From: Hymenopus coronatus | Lineage: Eukaryota > Arthropoda > Insecta > Mantodea > Hymenopodidae | Reading direction: 5' to 3' | DNA length: 64,000 nt | NCBI GenBank assembly: GCA_030762935.1 | Contig: CM060900.1 | Location: forward strand, 396,197,132-396,261,131 | Shown: positions 12,345-23,904 of the stretch, one piece after another | Numbering within the stretch: the stretch's first letter is position 1 | Layout of the letters: every line of letters starts with the position of its first letter | Made by a program: the position numbers and the translations under genes | The notes under the pieces: model-generated | Database searches by the model: none | What the model was told of the DNA's origin: nothing | Seen by the model: the letters and a program-made list of their open reading frames with translations, nothing else

Positions 12345-12616
12345 AGTCCGATGCAAGGGGAGGATTGCTAATTGTTGATTCCTTATAGATAGCCCAAATG
12401 TTTCAAAAACTATTTGATATAGAAAGGAACAATTTTCGATTTTTTTGGCCAACTGTCAACATTTCACATAAGTGATATCATTTGCATGACAAATTTTTAA
12501 AGATTAATTTTTCTTCTCCTTCTTCAAATTCAGACCACACCTGCTTTGGCCTGTGCAGACCACTAGTGCGTTAGCTACTAAAACACCATAAAATTAGTAG
12601 CTCGTCTCTACACTCG

Positions 12617-12670
<54 letters not shown>
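12617..12670 (+). repeat. (AT)n microsatellite, left
   Basis: About 26 AT units, ending exactly where the family F SINE begins. Confidence 0.95.
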
Positions 12671-12673
<3 letters not shown>

Positions 12674-12909
12674 TATCATTACGGTACCTGACCTGGTCAA
12701 CCAAGTTTGGCCGCGCTTGCTAGTGCCTCGTGGCACAGGGGATCGTGGGTTCAGTCCTCCTTGGGCATGGGTGTTTGAGTGTCCGTAAATGTGTATATAT
12801 CTTTGTATGCAAAACGAAAACGGTAAATAAATAGGTCCACAAGGAAATGTAGGAAACTGGAAAAAGAAAAAACGAATACGGTGCCGGAGTTCTGACAAGA
12901 TTCCGGAAC
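12671..12909 (+). mobile_element. SINE family F, plus strand, between two AT tracts
   Basis: The tRNA-like head includes GGGTTCAGTCCTCCTTGGGC (about 12748-12767), followed by ATGGGTGTTTGAGTG. The body ends in an inverted repeat, CCGGAGTTCTGACAAG with ATTCCGG, near 12882-12906. The second copy (39483-39712, minus) shares the head, the GCCTTGGGCATGGG landmark and the terminal hairpin, which confirms the family. An (AT)n tract abuts both ends here, so any target duplication made of AT units would be invisible. Confidence 0.7.
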
Positions 12910-12910
12910 T

Positions 12911-12913
12911 ATA

Positions 12914-12967
<54 letters not shown>
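12911..12967 (+). repeat. (AT)n microsatellite, right
   Basis: A long AT tract, with one G interruption near its start, directly follows the hairpin end of the family F SINE. Confidence 0.95.
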
Positions 12968-12970
<3 letters not shown>

Positions 12971-14639
12971 AAGAAAACTTAGCTTTTAACTTTTAATTCG
13001 TTTGCTTTATTCAGCCAACACATGTACACAAATTGTTCTGTATGACGAATAGAGCGTCATTTGGTGCAGACCTTACTTTGCATGCTGAAGGTCGACATTA
13101 AATCAATACCATTATGTATTTATCAGCACAATTACTGCCTTCGTTCGTTACCTTTCTCCAATGACGTGACCAAGGTATGTCGGCCTGGTGAACTCAGCTT
13201 TTAGAAAATGCCACATGTTATCTTAGTAACGATCTGGTCGTCTACCAATATGCTTCTTATTCCCATTTGGGGGTGTACATTATAGGCTACACATATACAG
13301 TGAAGAGCGAAGTAAGGAGGGACAAATAGTCGAAAAATTGCCAAAATATGACATACTGAGCTTTCTGTGCAGTCGTGTGAACTGAATTTTCTATTGAATT
13401 TGATATACGGGATATATCGTAACTAATAACGCAAACAGAAGCTTTTGAAAATGTAGATAATATAAGCAAACAAGCTCCAGTAAGCATCGATCCGCAAAAA
13501 TGTCTTGTGCGAGAAGATTTTTTATTGCGAATGTGTGGTTTTGAGCCGCCAATGACTGCATAGTCCTAATTAGTAACAATGAATTTGAAAAGTAGACTTT
13601 TGGTTTAGGTGCATGTAATGCATGCCCACGTACTTTTCTTGCTATATGACTTAATTCTGGATACGGGGAGCTCAGCAAATCTGACACTTCCGATAAGTGG
13701 TCTTTAAACATTATCTGATGTATAGTTTGATTAAACCCCACCTGGTAGAGAGATTCAGTTTTGTAAACAAGAGCGCATCGTGCACCGCATCTGAGTGGGG
13801 GGCGTCACTGGTGGCACATAACCACAATAATAGAAAAAAGTGCACATGGCTTATTCGCCAGCCATGTTTATGAAACTTTTTATCTTCTCTAGCACGTATG
13901 TGCAATATACATAGTAGTTAGAGAAGCTTTATTTTCCAACCAACTTTGAACAGATTAAAACACAATTATAGCTTTTTGTAGCAGTACCAGTAATACTCAT
14001 ATTAAATGTTCAACAAATATCGCGATTAATATAGTTAATGTAATTGCTCATAAGTAGCAGAAACTTTGGTACTTACCCAAATACTAAATATTTTGGACTG
14101 GCTTGCTGAGATGAGGTTTTCGTTTGTATTTTAAATCCGCAACTGATTTAGACGAATGCCTTTGGATAACTATCACGAGAAACGTTTCAGCGGAGAATAT
14201 ATTTTCGTATAAGTATATTTGAATGAGGGGTTTCCTGAAACTTTGCGCACAAATATACGGTACTAAGGGGATAATATCAGTGTATTTATTAGTTTTGGGT
14301 TTGATAAAACAAAAATTAAATTATAAAATTCCAAATTGAATCGGAATCAAAGTAATATATGTTTAAAAATATTTCAGATACTTTAAAATGAGTTTATACG
14401 AGGATTGACCCGGGTAATAACAGATTATTTTTGGGGGCGCAACCAATTTTTCGAAAATTTTCACTTCGGCTGATATTCAAAACATTGATATTATGGACCA
14501 AAACATAAATAGGTATATTCTATTTCAAAACATCACGTGCATATGAACTATTTCAAACAACTTGGTGCTTCTCGGATGTACAATTTGAATGGAATGGCTC
14601 ATATTTTTACTCCTTGAATAGTATTTCTCTGCTGTGCTA
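12968..14639. other. AT-rich DNA with an R1-like scrap
   Basis: At about 13885-13930 TTCTCTAGCACGTATGTGC...TACATAGTAGTTAGAGAAG matches the segment at 980-1010 in R1 copy 1. An open frame of 116 codons on the minus strand (13391-13741) has no family resemblance that I recognise. Confidence 0.4.
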
Positions 14640-15110
14640 GATAGCAGCTTTCTCCGAGCAGCCTCAGGTAGTCGAGTTCTCGGTTCCGGAGACAGGAGCA
14701 GGAACTAGTCGCCCGAGTGTACTCTGGCGGGGACAAATCACCACGGTACCTATCCGCTTTTCTCGCGGATTTACCCGTGTGATATAAAAGATGTAGTCTT
14801 GTGCAAGCGTTTATGTCTGTGTCGAAGTAATGTGGGCAGGGTGTTTCCGTCTGTGCAGCCGGCGCAGGCTGGCTTACCTACCTGAGTGGACACCCACCCA
14901 GAGAGGGACCAGGCCCGATGCTGCTTACCTTGGCCAGCTCTCGGTTCCGCTAGGAGGAGGCTTATTCAGAGCAACTTGCCGGTGTGACCTGTTCACTAAG
15001 CTTGGTTCATCACCAGGGGTCTTTGCGCGTCTCTATCGACCTTTGGTCTATAGACTCCTGTGGCTCCCTAACCTCACCTATTCCTTCTGGTGGCGCTGAA
15101 TACGAAAATC
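14640..15110 (+). other. GC-rich block with TATA-box match, unclassified
   Basis: This 470-bp block is sharply GC-richer than its flanks and does not match any SINE in the window. It contains a perfect TATAAAAG at 14783-14790 and, about 40 bp downstream, the ATG of an 89-codon open frame (14830-15099) ending just after CTGGTGGCGCTGA. The peptide has no recognisable domain. TCTCGGTTCC occurs twice (about 14678 and 14939). Possibilities are a promoter with a first exon, a solo LTR of an unfamiliar retrotransposon, or a decayed repeat. I cannot choose between them. Confidence 0.3.
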
Positions 15111-16816
15111 CATGTTGAGTCGAAGTGAGAGTCCTCCATTCCTTTCCCTGGTCATAGTCATGTCCCTGATAATCTAAACATATTATGGTATTCTTACATT
15201 TGGTTCAAAATTCTGAAGCCTATCTACACTTCAATGTCTGATTTCATTAGTTAGTTTCTCTTTGGTGTGCATATTACGTAGGCCGGATGTGTTTGGGGCT
15301 GATTTTCCTTGAAGCTCTTTAAAAAGAAATTCATCGATTACTACATTTGGTGGATTCGTTCATGATTATCCAATCTTCATTCAAGTGACAACTTTTCAAA
15401 TCAGAGCATAGTTGTTTCTCATCAGATATTTTCTTGTAGTTTCCAGTCTTAAAGTGGTAACTTAAATGCATATATAGACGCAGAAGTGCAATGCTATGAC
15501 ATATTGCATAGTAGTTCCTAAAGATAGTCCAACTACCGGGTGTGGAAAGAGCATCTGTGGTGATCGGAGAATCTAGATCGAATTTGTCTGGATAATCTGG
15601 TGGAATAAGTATTTTGGTGTTACTATATACGATGCAGATCTGTTGAAGCTATAAATAAAAGGGACCATAAGACAAAAATTGGAAGCAACACAGTGCTGGA
15701 CACAGATTATGGCTCAGATTGAATCACATATGATCCCGAGATGGTGGTTGGTTATTTTCTGATTTGCTCTCCATTTCTGTGCTATCAGTTACTTTTCAAA
15801 ATGAGTAAAATTTATAGTATCTAAGCACAGCTTAAAATGTACGTGAAGGTATTACGTTTTATTTCCATTGGATGTAATTTTCTAATTATTGTCATAACTC
15901 CAGCAACTAGACTTCTGAAAGGTATTCATCATCAAAGCCATTTTAAAAGGAACACTAGACCTATTAACAACTCGAAGGTAAGAACGTCTTCTAGAACATT
16001 TAATCTTAAGTTCTGTGTAGTCGTTCAGCTCGAATGGCATTTTAAACAATGAAAAGCAGACTAACCTAAAAGTGAACTTGGTATTAAGGTAGTAAAACTG
16101 TGCAATTTGTAAATATTTTGTTATTAATGCAGTTTTCTGAAATTAATGTTGTGCGTCCAAGATTTAGCTCGCTGGTTTCAGTTGAAATTTAATTCAAGTT
16201 TATAACTTTTAAAGCCTTTGGTTTTGATAATGACTGCTATTTTCAAATAAGTTGATTTCTATTCAAAATTCATCTATCAGAAAAGCTGTTCTATGAACTG
16301 TAGGTTCATATCATACCTCATATTTTACGATGTCAGCCTGTCTGTTGATTAGTGATACACGACCCGCGCCTTCAAAGTCTAGCGTATTTCTTGTTATGAT
16401 GTTTTATTTTTCTATTGTAAAGGTCTAAAAATAGCACACACATTGTATACAGTGCTGCACTTCATTTCTCTATGACGGTTGTTTGAGTTATGTTGAATAG
16501 TTTTAAAGCGTAGAGTAAGATATTGTAATTAAATTCACAAGAACTGTATTGAAATATGACGTCAACATGCATTTAAATGCTACAAAGCAGGCAACAAGTT
16601 GAAATAGCATCAGATCAATTTTTTAAAACGTGAACATGTGTTCTATGCTTTGCCAACCTTACAATAGGAATGACCTTGACAACCTAAGGAAAGATAAAAT
16701 GCATTCATGAAATGATATAATAAATTAATATTGAGCTTATATGACAGTGTGTATTTACTCGAATAGTTTTTTGAATGAAGGAGAGAACGAAAGTACTAAG
16801 GTTTGTTTGACCATGT
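15111..16816. other. AT-rich DNA, nothing recognised
   Basis: No gene or repeat shared with the rest of the window was recognised. Confidence 0.45.
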
Positions 16817-17020
16817 AAATACCGTGTTCAGTTAGACGTCCCGGGTTCGATCCCAAGCGATCGCGTGTGAGATTTGTGGTGGACAAAGCGGCGCAGGGGC
16901 GGGTTTTCTCCGGGTTCTCCGGTTTCCCCCCGCCATCACGTTCTCCTGGCGCTCCATCTTCATCTTGCCTGCGGTGCCAGAGCGGTGAAAGCGGGCGTTA
17001 AACACTAAAAAAAATACCAT
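16817..17020 (+). mobile_element. SINE family B, plus strand, 5'-truncated
   Basis: The copy begins inside the tRNA-like head just before the B box (GGGTTCGATCCC, about 16843-16854). It then shows the full body: GATTTGTGGTGGACAAA, the core TTTTCTCCGGGTT at about 16904-16916, and the end GCGGGCGTTAAACACT with a short A tail. AAATACCGT at 16817-16825 and AAATACCAT at 17012-17020 form a 9-bp near-duplication, so the truncated start looks like an original 5'-truncated insertion. Confidence 0.82.
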
Positions 17021-19599
17021 TTTCTTTCCTCTCAATCCATTAAGATAGCCGAACAGCAGAAAACGTTCAAAAGATCAATATTTTTATTCAGACATGATTT
17101 AAAACTTCTTTTATTTTAACCATTCTTATGTCACTTGAAAGTATTTGTAATAATGCCCCAAGGCAGGAAAAATCTTGAAAGTTCTTCAATGTTTATAATT
17201 TTAATTTCAGTAATATCAAATGTTACCTTTAATTTTATTCCACTGTCTATTGTAGTAATTATTTTTCTCAAAACTTTGGTAAACATATTCAAAAGTAAAC
17301 GAAGCATGAACAACTGTTACATTGTATGATTAATCTCGTAAATATATAGTGCTTCTAAATTTAGCTACGTTTAAAATGTTTGTTTCACATATAATAACTT
17401 CTTTGTTGAGGCAATCTAACATTGTATGTCAAAAGAACCATGAAACGCGTGTATAAAATTGTTGTGCTTTAAGTTTCAGAGAGAACTGCATTTAAATATT
17501 TCATCAAAAGCGTAAATACTTACTGAATTTTTAGAATGAATCTTTTGTTAGAAAATATGTAAATAAAACAAAGAATAAGGTTTAGGAGCTTATACGTAAA
17601 TAAACTTATTATAACTTCGCTTACGTACCGAGGTATGTAACACGAGGAATGCTCATTACTGGTTAAAAAGTACCAAAAAGTACAGAGGAAAATCTAGCAG
17701 ATAATTCTCCAGGAAAAAGGATAGGAAGAAAATGGAGGTTTTAGTCTGAAGATGTTGTCAGCCACCTTTAACACTTCGCTCTTTAAGCCAGTTCACTTCA
17801 GCGCGGCGAGTCCGTTACATATATCCACGTTTTCACAAGAAACTTATGATACTGGTTTTATTTCCTCATCTCAGTTTGTCATCCTCACTGGAGCACGAAG
17901 GGAGCTGTGCTTAATAGTCCATGTCTGGGGTTTCCAGGACGAGAGGAAAAGAGGATTAAAACGTGGGGGTGTTGCCACCAAGATATTAACATGAGATGGC
18001 GCATCTTCAGGTATTGGATTCTCTCTGCTTTCATCAAAGCGACAGGGAAGGGAATGGTTTGGACATCTAACGCATCTCTCCTATGTAAAACCATCGTTTT
18101 GTAAAATGTGTTGTGGTGGTGTTCGACTACTTCTCTTTGGGGCGACATAACGCACATTCTAATGTTGTATTTTGAAACATTGACAAGCAAAATTGTGGTT
18201 GGATCAGTATCAGGTATATGAATTTCCTTATTGATGTGAATTATTGTTGTTGTTATTATAAGTAGTAGTAGTAGTAGTATCATCATTACTATTATACTTT
18301 ATTATTACGTGTGACGCTCGCATGCGCATGGGCCTAGGTTCATTTGCCGTCGACCACTCATTTAAATTGGGGTTTTTTATTTGCTATATAGGTGAATGCT
18401 GGCGTGGCTTTTCATTTACCATAATTTATGTTGTTTATTTCCTCTTTTTTCCTCATCTTTCAGAGTGTTAATAAGTTTCGCGGTGTGAGGTGTATAGTGG
18501 TGCCGTTTGCTCAAATGAAAGGAGTGTTCACTGTGGACACTAGACGGCTGCCGAGTTCGTTTTGTCGTTCATCTCTCTTTCTGTGCAGTTCTAGTAAACG
18601 CATCTTCGAGTGAGGAACTGTTAGGAACTTCTGCGTGTCTTCGTGGCCTATTCTGATTGCGGCTTATGGTCTCCTGTAATTTCTTCACTTCATCCCTTCC
18701 TCCTTGGATGGTAGTAGCTGTAACAGTTTTGCCGTAGGTCGCATTGCGCAATTGTGTAGCCTATACCATATTATAGGATTGTTAAATTATAAGGTAACTC
18801 CTCTCGCGGCCTCTCTCCATTGTGCGAGGGAGCCGAAAGGTGCCGCCAAAGACGCACTGAAGTCCTTTCCTTAAAAGTAAATGTTGACCTTCTGCACCCA
18901 AACATGCAGAATATCAATTAAACCTCTTCTCGCTCACTCGGCTAAGTTCAGCAGCAAGAATCCTTGTGTAATCTATAGCAACTTAGTGATAACATCATAC
19001 AAAAAAGCATCAATCATAAGAAATCACTAGTGACTGTTGGTTCTCGCGCACTGGAAGAAGACCGCAAGAGAGGGTAGGGGCTACCTTTAACGACCTGTAT
19101 TAATACACACAAAAATACATACATATAAACTATAGAATATATAGCTATATAAAACTATAGCATAAGAATTATGTCAAAATTTAAAACTCCATTTCCAGCT
19201 TTTGGGATAAGAAACATAACACAACTATGATTTGTGTCGACGCTGTAACACTGGTCTCTGAGCTATCGCACTTGCTATGATGGATCATACAACTCCCGTA
19301 TCTATAGGGTATCGCAGTTATACTTTCGAGGAGATCTGGGACACTAAAAACATAGGGGGATATACTCCATCTGCTATTCAATTATTATTGTATGATATAC
19401 AGCGTGGAGTTCAATATAAATGGCATTTTTTCATTGGTATTTGGGAAATTTGGGTTATGAATTTGATAATTTCTGTAATGATTTCAATGGAATCTGAATT
19501 AGTGGAATGCAAATATTATTGTGGGAGTTCACAGAAAACATGACAGTGTGTATGAATAATGTGTGCGGTGCGATATACAGCAAAGTTGCTTTAGGACCG
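17021..19599. other. AT-rich DNA with an (AGT)n run
   Basis: (AGT)n lies at about 18258-18281. A GC-richer stretch at about 18460-18860 has short open frames with no family resemblance. The 133-codon minus-strand frame at 17885-18286 starts in the microsatellite and is not convincing as a gene. Confidence 0.4.
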
Positions 19600-19985
19600 G
19601 CTTTCAACGCTACAGCTGTGCCGGTAGCAATTATCTAAACGTTTAACTATAATTCACGAACATACATGCCTTTCATGAACTCTACTTCCAACAAGACGGT
19701 GCTACTTTCCCTTTTGCCATGCTGGTAAGAGCTATTTTGACGAGAGTTTCCCACAGTATTGGATCGAACAATGTGGAGGTAACATTGACTGTCCAACACG
19801 TTCATTCGATCTGACATTTATGGACTTCCTTTGGGAGTGGAATGTCTCGCCACAGGTGCATTTTAAGACGCTGGAGATGAGCATAGCTTGTAGTGCTTGC
19901 GTCGGAAGGTTTTACGCAGGTTCCAACTTTATTGTAGCGCAATTGGAGGGCATTTACAATATCACTTTAATATCAGTATAACATT
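19600..19985 (+). pseudogene. Fossil mariner-like transposase, C-terminal half
   Basis: Read on the plus strand with frame changes, the region gives the order of motifs found in the C-terminal half of mariner/DDE_3-type transposases. YFQQDGAT is at 19684-19707, the segment around the second catalytic Asp. A DESFPQYWIEQ-like stretch follows (about 19739-19772), then SFDLTFMDFLWEW (about 19802-19840), corresponding to the family's PDLxPxDFFLWG. RFQLYCSAIGGH lies near 19918-19953, like the C-terminal GGH motif. Stops and at least two frameshifts interrupt it. No N-terminal DNA-binding part or inverted terminal repeats were seen. The assignment rests on motif order recognised by eye. Confidence 0.72.
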
Positions 19986-21180
19986 GTTTATTAATGACGC
20001 TGTCAATTGCTAGGATCATGTGAACGTCGACAGTGTTCCGGAATTTCGTCACGCTTGTGTTAGTAAATCTGTTGACATGCTGCTGTCGCTTTTAAGCACG
20101 TTTAAAAACAATCGGTCCAGGCCGGGTTTGATCCTGCCACCTTGGGATAAGAATAATGTTAATATTTATATCAATATACACCAAAAAGAAAATTATGTAA
20201 GTTTTATCTACCTACTTTTGGGTCGCGCTATATAAATTAATTTTACTACTAATTTCATTCGGTTGGTGTTCTTTTAAGATGCGCACATACTGAGAAAGTT
20301 GCCTCAAGATGGACTTGCTACTCAAGTAATTTAATTTTCAGAAAAGGAAATGTAATTCATATTAAAATGACAGTTAAGTTTATCTGGTGGATGGTTCTCT
20401 AAAAACATAGATTCGCAAAAATTAAGATAATCGCTTGCAAAATATTTGGTTTTCGAATGCGGATGCATTTTGAAGAGGTAGTGTGTTTAGATTACAAGCT
20501 GCACTAGTAAGCGATTTGTTGAAAATATGAACAATTAAATGAAGGACTGTGTTAATTGACTTTAAGAAAACGTTTGACAGCGTCAACACATTCTGACAAA
20601 TAGTATGAGTGAGAGTATGCATAAAAGTCACTAATACAACAAAATACTTCTACAAAAGACCAAATAGTAATTAAAATTTACCTTAAGATGTTTAACTAAA
20701 CCATTACTGCATAAGGTGTTCGAAAGGTGTACTACATATATTGAGCTAGCGAAAAATATTAATAGTTACTAAAACCTGGTGTTAGAATATTATACACATA
20801 TTTAGGTAAATTTGACTTTCCTTTTCAACCATTTGATTACTGAAACATTTGATCCATGACCGTATTAAATCCATAACTATTTTATAAAGAACTAATGGGA
20901 AATACAGATATAATTGCAATAAATAGCTTTATATGTTAAAATAAACGGGATGATGTAGAAACATACAGGTTATAATTCTGTCGTAGGTAAGTGGTTAGCT
21001 GGGCCTAACGATAAAAGAACTGTTTACAAAGTTTATTGCTAGGCAAGAAGTCATTATTAAATACACGTTACGTTGGAAGAAGAAATTTGTCCGATGTCGC
21101 AGTAGTGAAGGATATTGAGTTCCAGGAATCTTAATAAACAAGTAAAGTCAAATAAGAACTGAAGCTTTCCTGGCGACGTA
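19986..21180. other. AT-rich DNA with a tRNA-like scrap
   Basis: A short CCGGGTTTGATCCTGCCACC near 20121-20140 resembles the head end of a tRNA-type SINE, but no body accompanies it. Nothing else was recognised. Confidence 0.4.
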
Positions 21181-21377
21181 TTAATTCAAAACCTTCTCGG
21201 GCTTCTAGCCAGGTAAAAACTTGGCTTGACACCAACGTTTCGAAGAAGTGCATCTTCCTCGTCTTCAGGGTGAAGACTATCAGTTCACCCTGAAGACGAG
21301 GAAGATGCACTTCTTCGAAACGTTGGTTTCAAGCCAAGTTTTTACCTGGCTAGAAGCCCGAGAAGATTTTGAATTAA
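21181..21377. repeat. Long near-perfect palindrome, 94-bp arms
   Basis: Left arm 21181-21274 and right arm 21284-21377 are reverse complements, with only two mismatches that I can find and a 9-base spacer. Each arm contains CCCTGAAGACGAGGAAG, then a short loop, then CTTCTTCGAAACGTTGG. That unit folds by itself into a hairpin (GAGGAAG pairs with CTTCTTC) flanked by CTGAAGA and GAAAC. It resembles a CUGANGA/GAAA hammerhead-ribozyme core, but an extra C follows CTGAAGA. The locus is thus a head-to-head dimer of a small unit. No coding sequence and no clear target duplication were seen. Confidence 0.85.
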
Positions 21378-22050
21378 GTAAAGTCAATTTCCGAAGAACC
21401 TAAATATTGTTGAAATTACAGTTTGCAGTTACTAATAATTAACAATGGGGAAAAATGCTCAGGATTAACAGCCCAAAGAAAGAAGAGTGAGCCTCAAATG
21501 CCAATAGAAGGCCAGGATTTGACAATGTATGACATAGGGTCTATGACGGTGTAGTCAGTAGCACGCGGGACTTTTGTTTAAAAAAGAACCTGTATTTCTC
21601 AAAGTCGTTAATTCTCTGGCGCGTTTTGCGTTTCGATACTTTCTTGCGCCTTGTGCACTTCGTCACTGGTGCCACTGTGATCGTAGTGCAGCGCTAGGCT
21701 CGCCATCTTTTCAGCGGTGATCGAAAATTGATACGTTGTATAGCAGCTTAGCGATTCTACATAATTTGAACTCTTCATTTTATTACGGAAATATTTTTTT
21801 CCTACAATGTAAAACTCTTAATATACCGGAACTTCACATATTTACTAAGTCGCAGTTAGTTCCTCTTACTAGAATTCAGGAAGAGTTGATTGTTAGTATT
21901 AAAATAATCGCACTCGTTCAACATTGAGATATTATCCTCCATTAAATATTTGCTGGACATTTTAACTGATGTCCATTCCCGTGCCACACACTCATATCCT
22001 GAAAAAAGAACTCACACCCTATTTCTAGAGCACCTTGTAGACAAGTAACT
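21378..22050. other. Unassigned DNA before the second mariner fossil
   Basis: No gene was recognised. A slightly GC-richer stretch at about 21610-21730 has no open frame of note. The missing 5' part of the mariner fossil could lie here, but I could not see its inverted repeat. Confidence 0.4.
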
Positions 22051-22326
22051 GCAGGAGACACGACCACATTTGGTGAAAAAAGTGCTGTTTCACTCGACAA
22101 CGCACCAGCACATTCATATGGAGTTGTCGCCACCAGACTGTGTGAATTTATGCCCGATCTGCCTCCGTGCCATTTTTTGATGTAGAAATGGCTCGCAGAA
22201 ACAAAATTCAGACAAAATGGGGTCATCTGTACATCCCTAAAAAGAGGCTATGTTGAAAAATAAATAGCTTGTGTTTGAAAAAAATGGCTTATAGATAACT
22301 CGGACACTTATTTAATCACCCTTGTA
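22051..22326 (+). pseudogene. Fossil mariner transposase, C-terminal part with 3' end
   Basis: On the plus strand DNAPAHSYGVVATRLCEF is encoded at about 22097-22150, the hallmark around the second catalytic Asp of classical mariner transposases. KWLAETKFRQNG follows (about 22186-22221), then GYVEK and a stop (about 22245-22263), matching the family's usual C-terminus. A deletion removed most of the PPYSPDLAPSD segment that carries the third catalytic Asp. About 60 bp further on the DNA reads TTATTTAATCACCCTTGTA, ending in TA at 22325-22326. That resembles a mariner inverted terminal repeat and its TA target. The matching 5' end was not found. Confidence 0.75.
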
Positions 22327-23904
22327 TCGTTGACGATGCGGCAAAATTTGAAACCTAAGTTTAACGTCGCTTAAGCTACATTTTTCATCGGTTGGTGAAA
22401 ACACATTTTATTAACAAATATGCACTCAAGTCATCATTTGATGTAATTGCTTGAAACTAACGATTTGCATTTGATTTGTTGAAGACGAGGCAAGCCTCAG
22501 TGAAACACTGACCGCCAGCAGCATGTGCCCAAGCACACGTGATAGATGACTTGGAGCTTAGCAACATTTTGCACCTTTCCCAGGAAGACGTGACTTGAAC
22601 GGAAATGACAGTCACGAGGATGATGCTGCTATGGCTGGGGAGAGAGGACCTTATGCTCTACGGATTGAGCCTTAAAGGAAGCAGGAGAAAGAAGAATAGT
22701 ACCGACATTCCGCCTTAGCAGATAGAAAGGGAAAAGGAAAGGAATGGAGGAAAAGGAGAAAATAGAAAATTTCGCTAAGATGAAGCGTGATCTCTTGAGG
22801 GTAACAGAACCTTTTAGAGCTCACCTTACTGACTGACATCCATCTCTCTTCTGGCAACTCAAACCTACTTACTTTATTCATGGTCTTCTTTAAGAAAAGG
22901 TAAGGAGAGAGATAGAAAGACAAGAAACATAATAGAAAGTGGGCTGGATGAAACCAGAAAAAGACTGATAAAAACTGCCAACGTTGGGCCTTTTCTGTTT
23001 TACTTTTGTTTTGTATTTCCTTTCTCCCCTTATATAAAAAGTAGTAGTTTTGCATCTCCTTCGCTTAGAAACGTTGTACTTCCTAATCCCCTACAACTCT
23101 TCGGCATGAAGTCACTATACAGCTAAACGAGTTCTATTGTTTTCATCCGTTACATGTTCATCTTTAGTTCTGCTTTTCTGCATTAAAACTTAAAAATGTT
23201 AGCTTACATACGAGTTTGGATGAAATTGTAATTCATTTGCGTCATATTCCAAAAGGAATGAAAACTTATGGCACTTACTCGAAGCCTTATTCATCTATTT
23301 TGAAAAATTGATGTGAGTGGCTGTAAAATCCTTAAATATAGTAGTTTTACTTGCTGATTTTAGTGACAAATTGCAGTCATATGTCATAGGAATTACATTT
23401 ATACTTTTAAAGACATCGGAAGCAAGTGGTTTAAGAAGTCTTAATATATGTCAATAAATTTCAAATAAAGTGTCTGTTATATCTTTCACTCGATATACAG
23501 CTAAGGCAATGCACCTTTGAGCTTTGCAAAATCCACAGTAAGTAAAATATCTTATTGAAATTTGCACAAGTGGTACTTTTGCCAATTATAAAATGTCTGG
23601 TTTGAATGATTATTTAAATAATAACTGTTACTGTATAAATTCATTGCTGTAATGAAAATGTACCACTTCATGCATTTTTAAAAATATTTACATAATAAAA
23701 TTAGAAGCTAAAGTTTTAGATTAAACGAATTTACAAATATATCTATCATAAGTTTTTATATTGTATATAATTATTACTGTATTCCTTTTCTTGCTCTAGG
23801 AAGTATAAAATGTTGAAAGAAGCCAGTCACATATGTGGTGTGTTCCATTGAAATGACTTTCTCTAGCAAACTTTACTTACAAAGATTATTATTTTATCTG
23901 CGAC
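22327..23904. other. AT-rich DNA, nothing recognised
   Basis: No gene was recognised. A 127-codon minus-strand open frame (22672-23055) is rich in Phe, Leu and Ser from a purine-rich plus strand and has no family resemblance. Confidence 0.4.

Noticed and set aside
14920..15010. Possible U1 snRNA relic (CTTACCT, GGTTCC...GGAG-GAGGCTT, TGACCT)
   Set aside because: Only scattered matches by eye, the stem I region is too short and no Sm site follows. It is not strong enough to call.
17885..18286. 133-codon minus-strand open frame as a gene
   Set aside because: It begins in a microsatellite and has no domain or conserved pattern.
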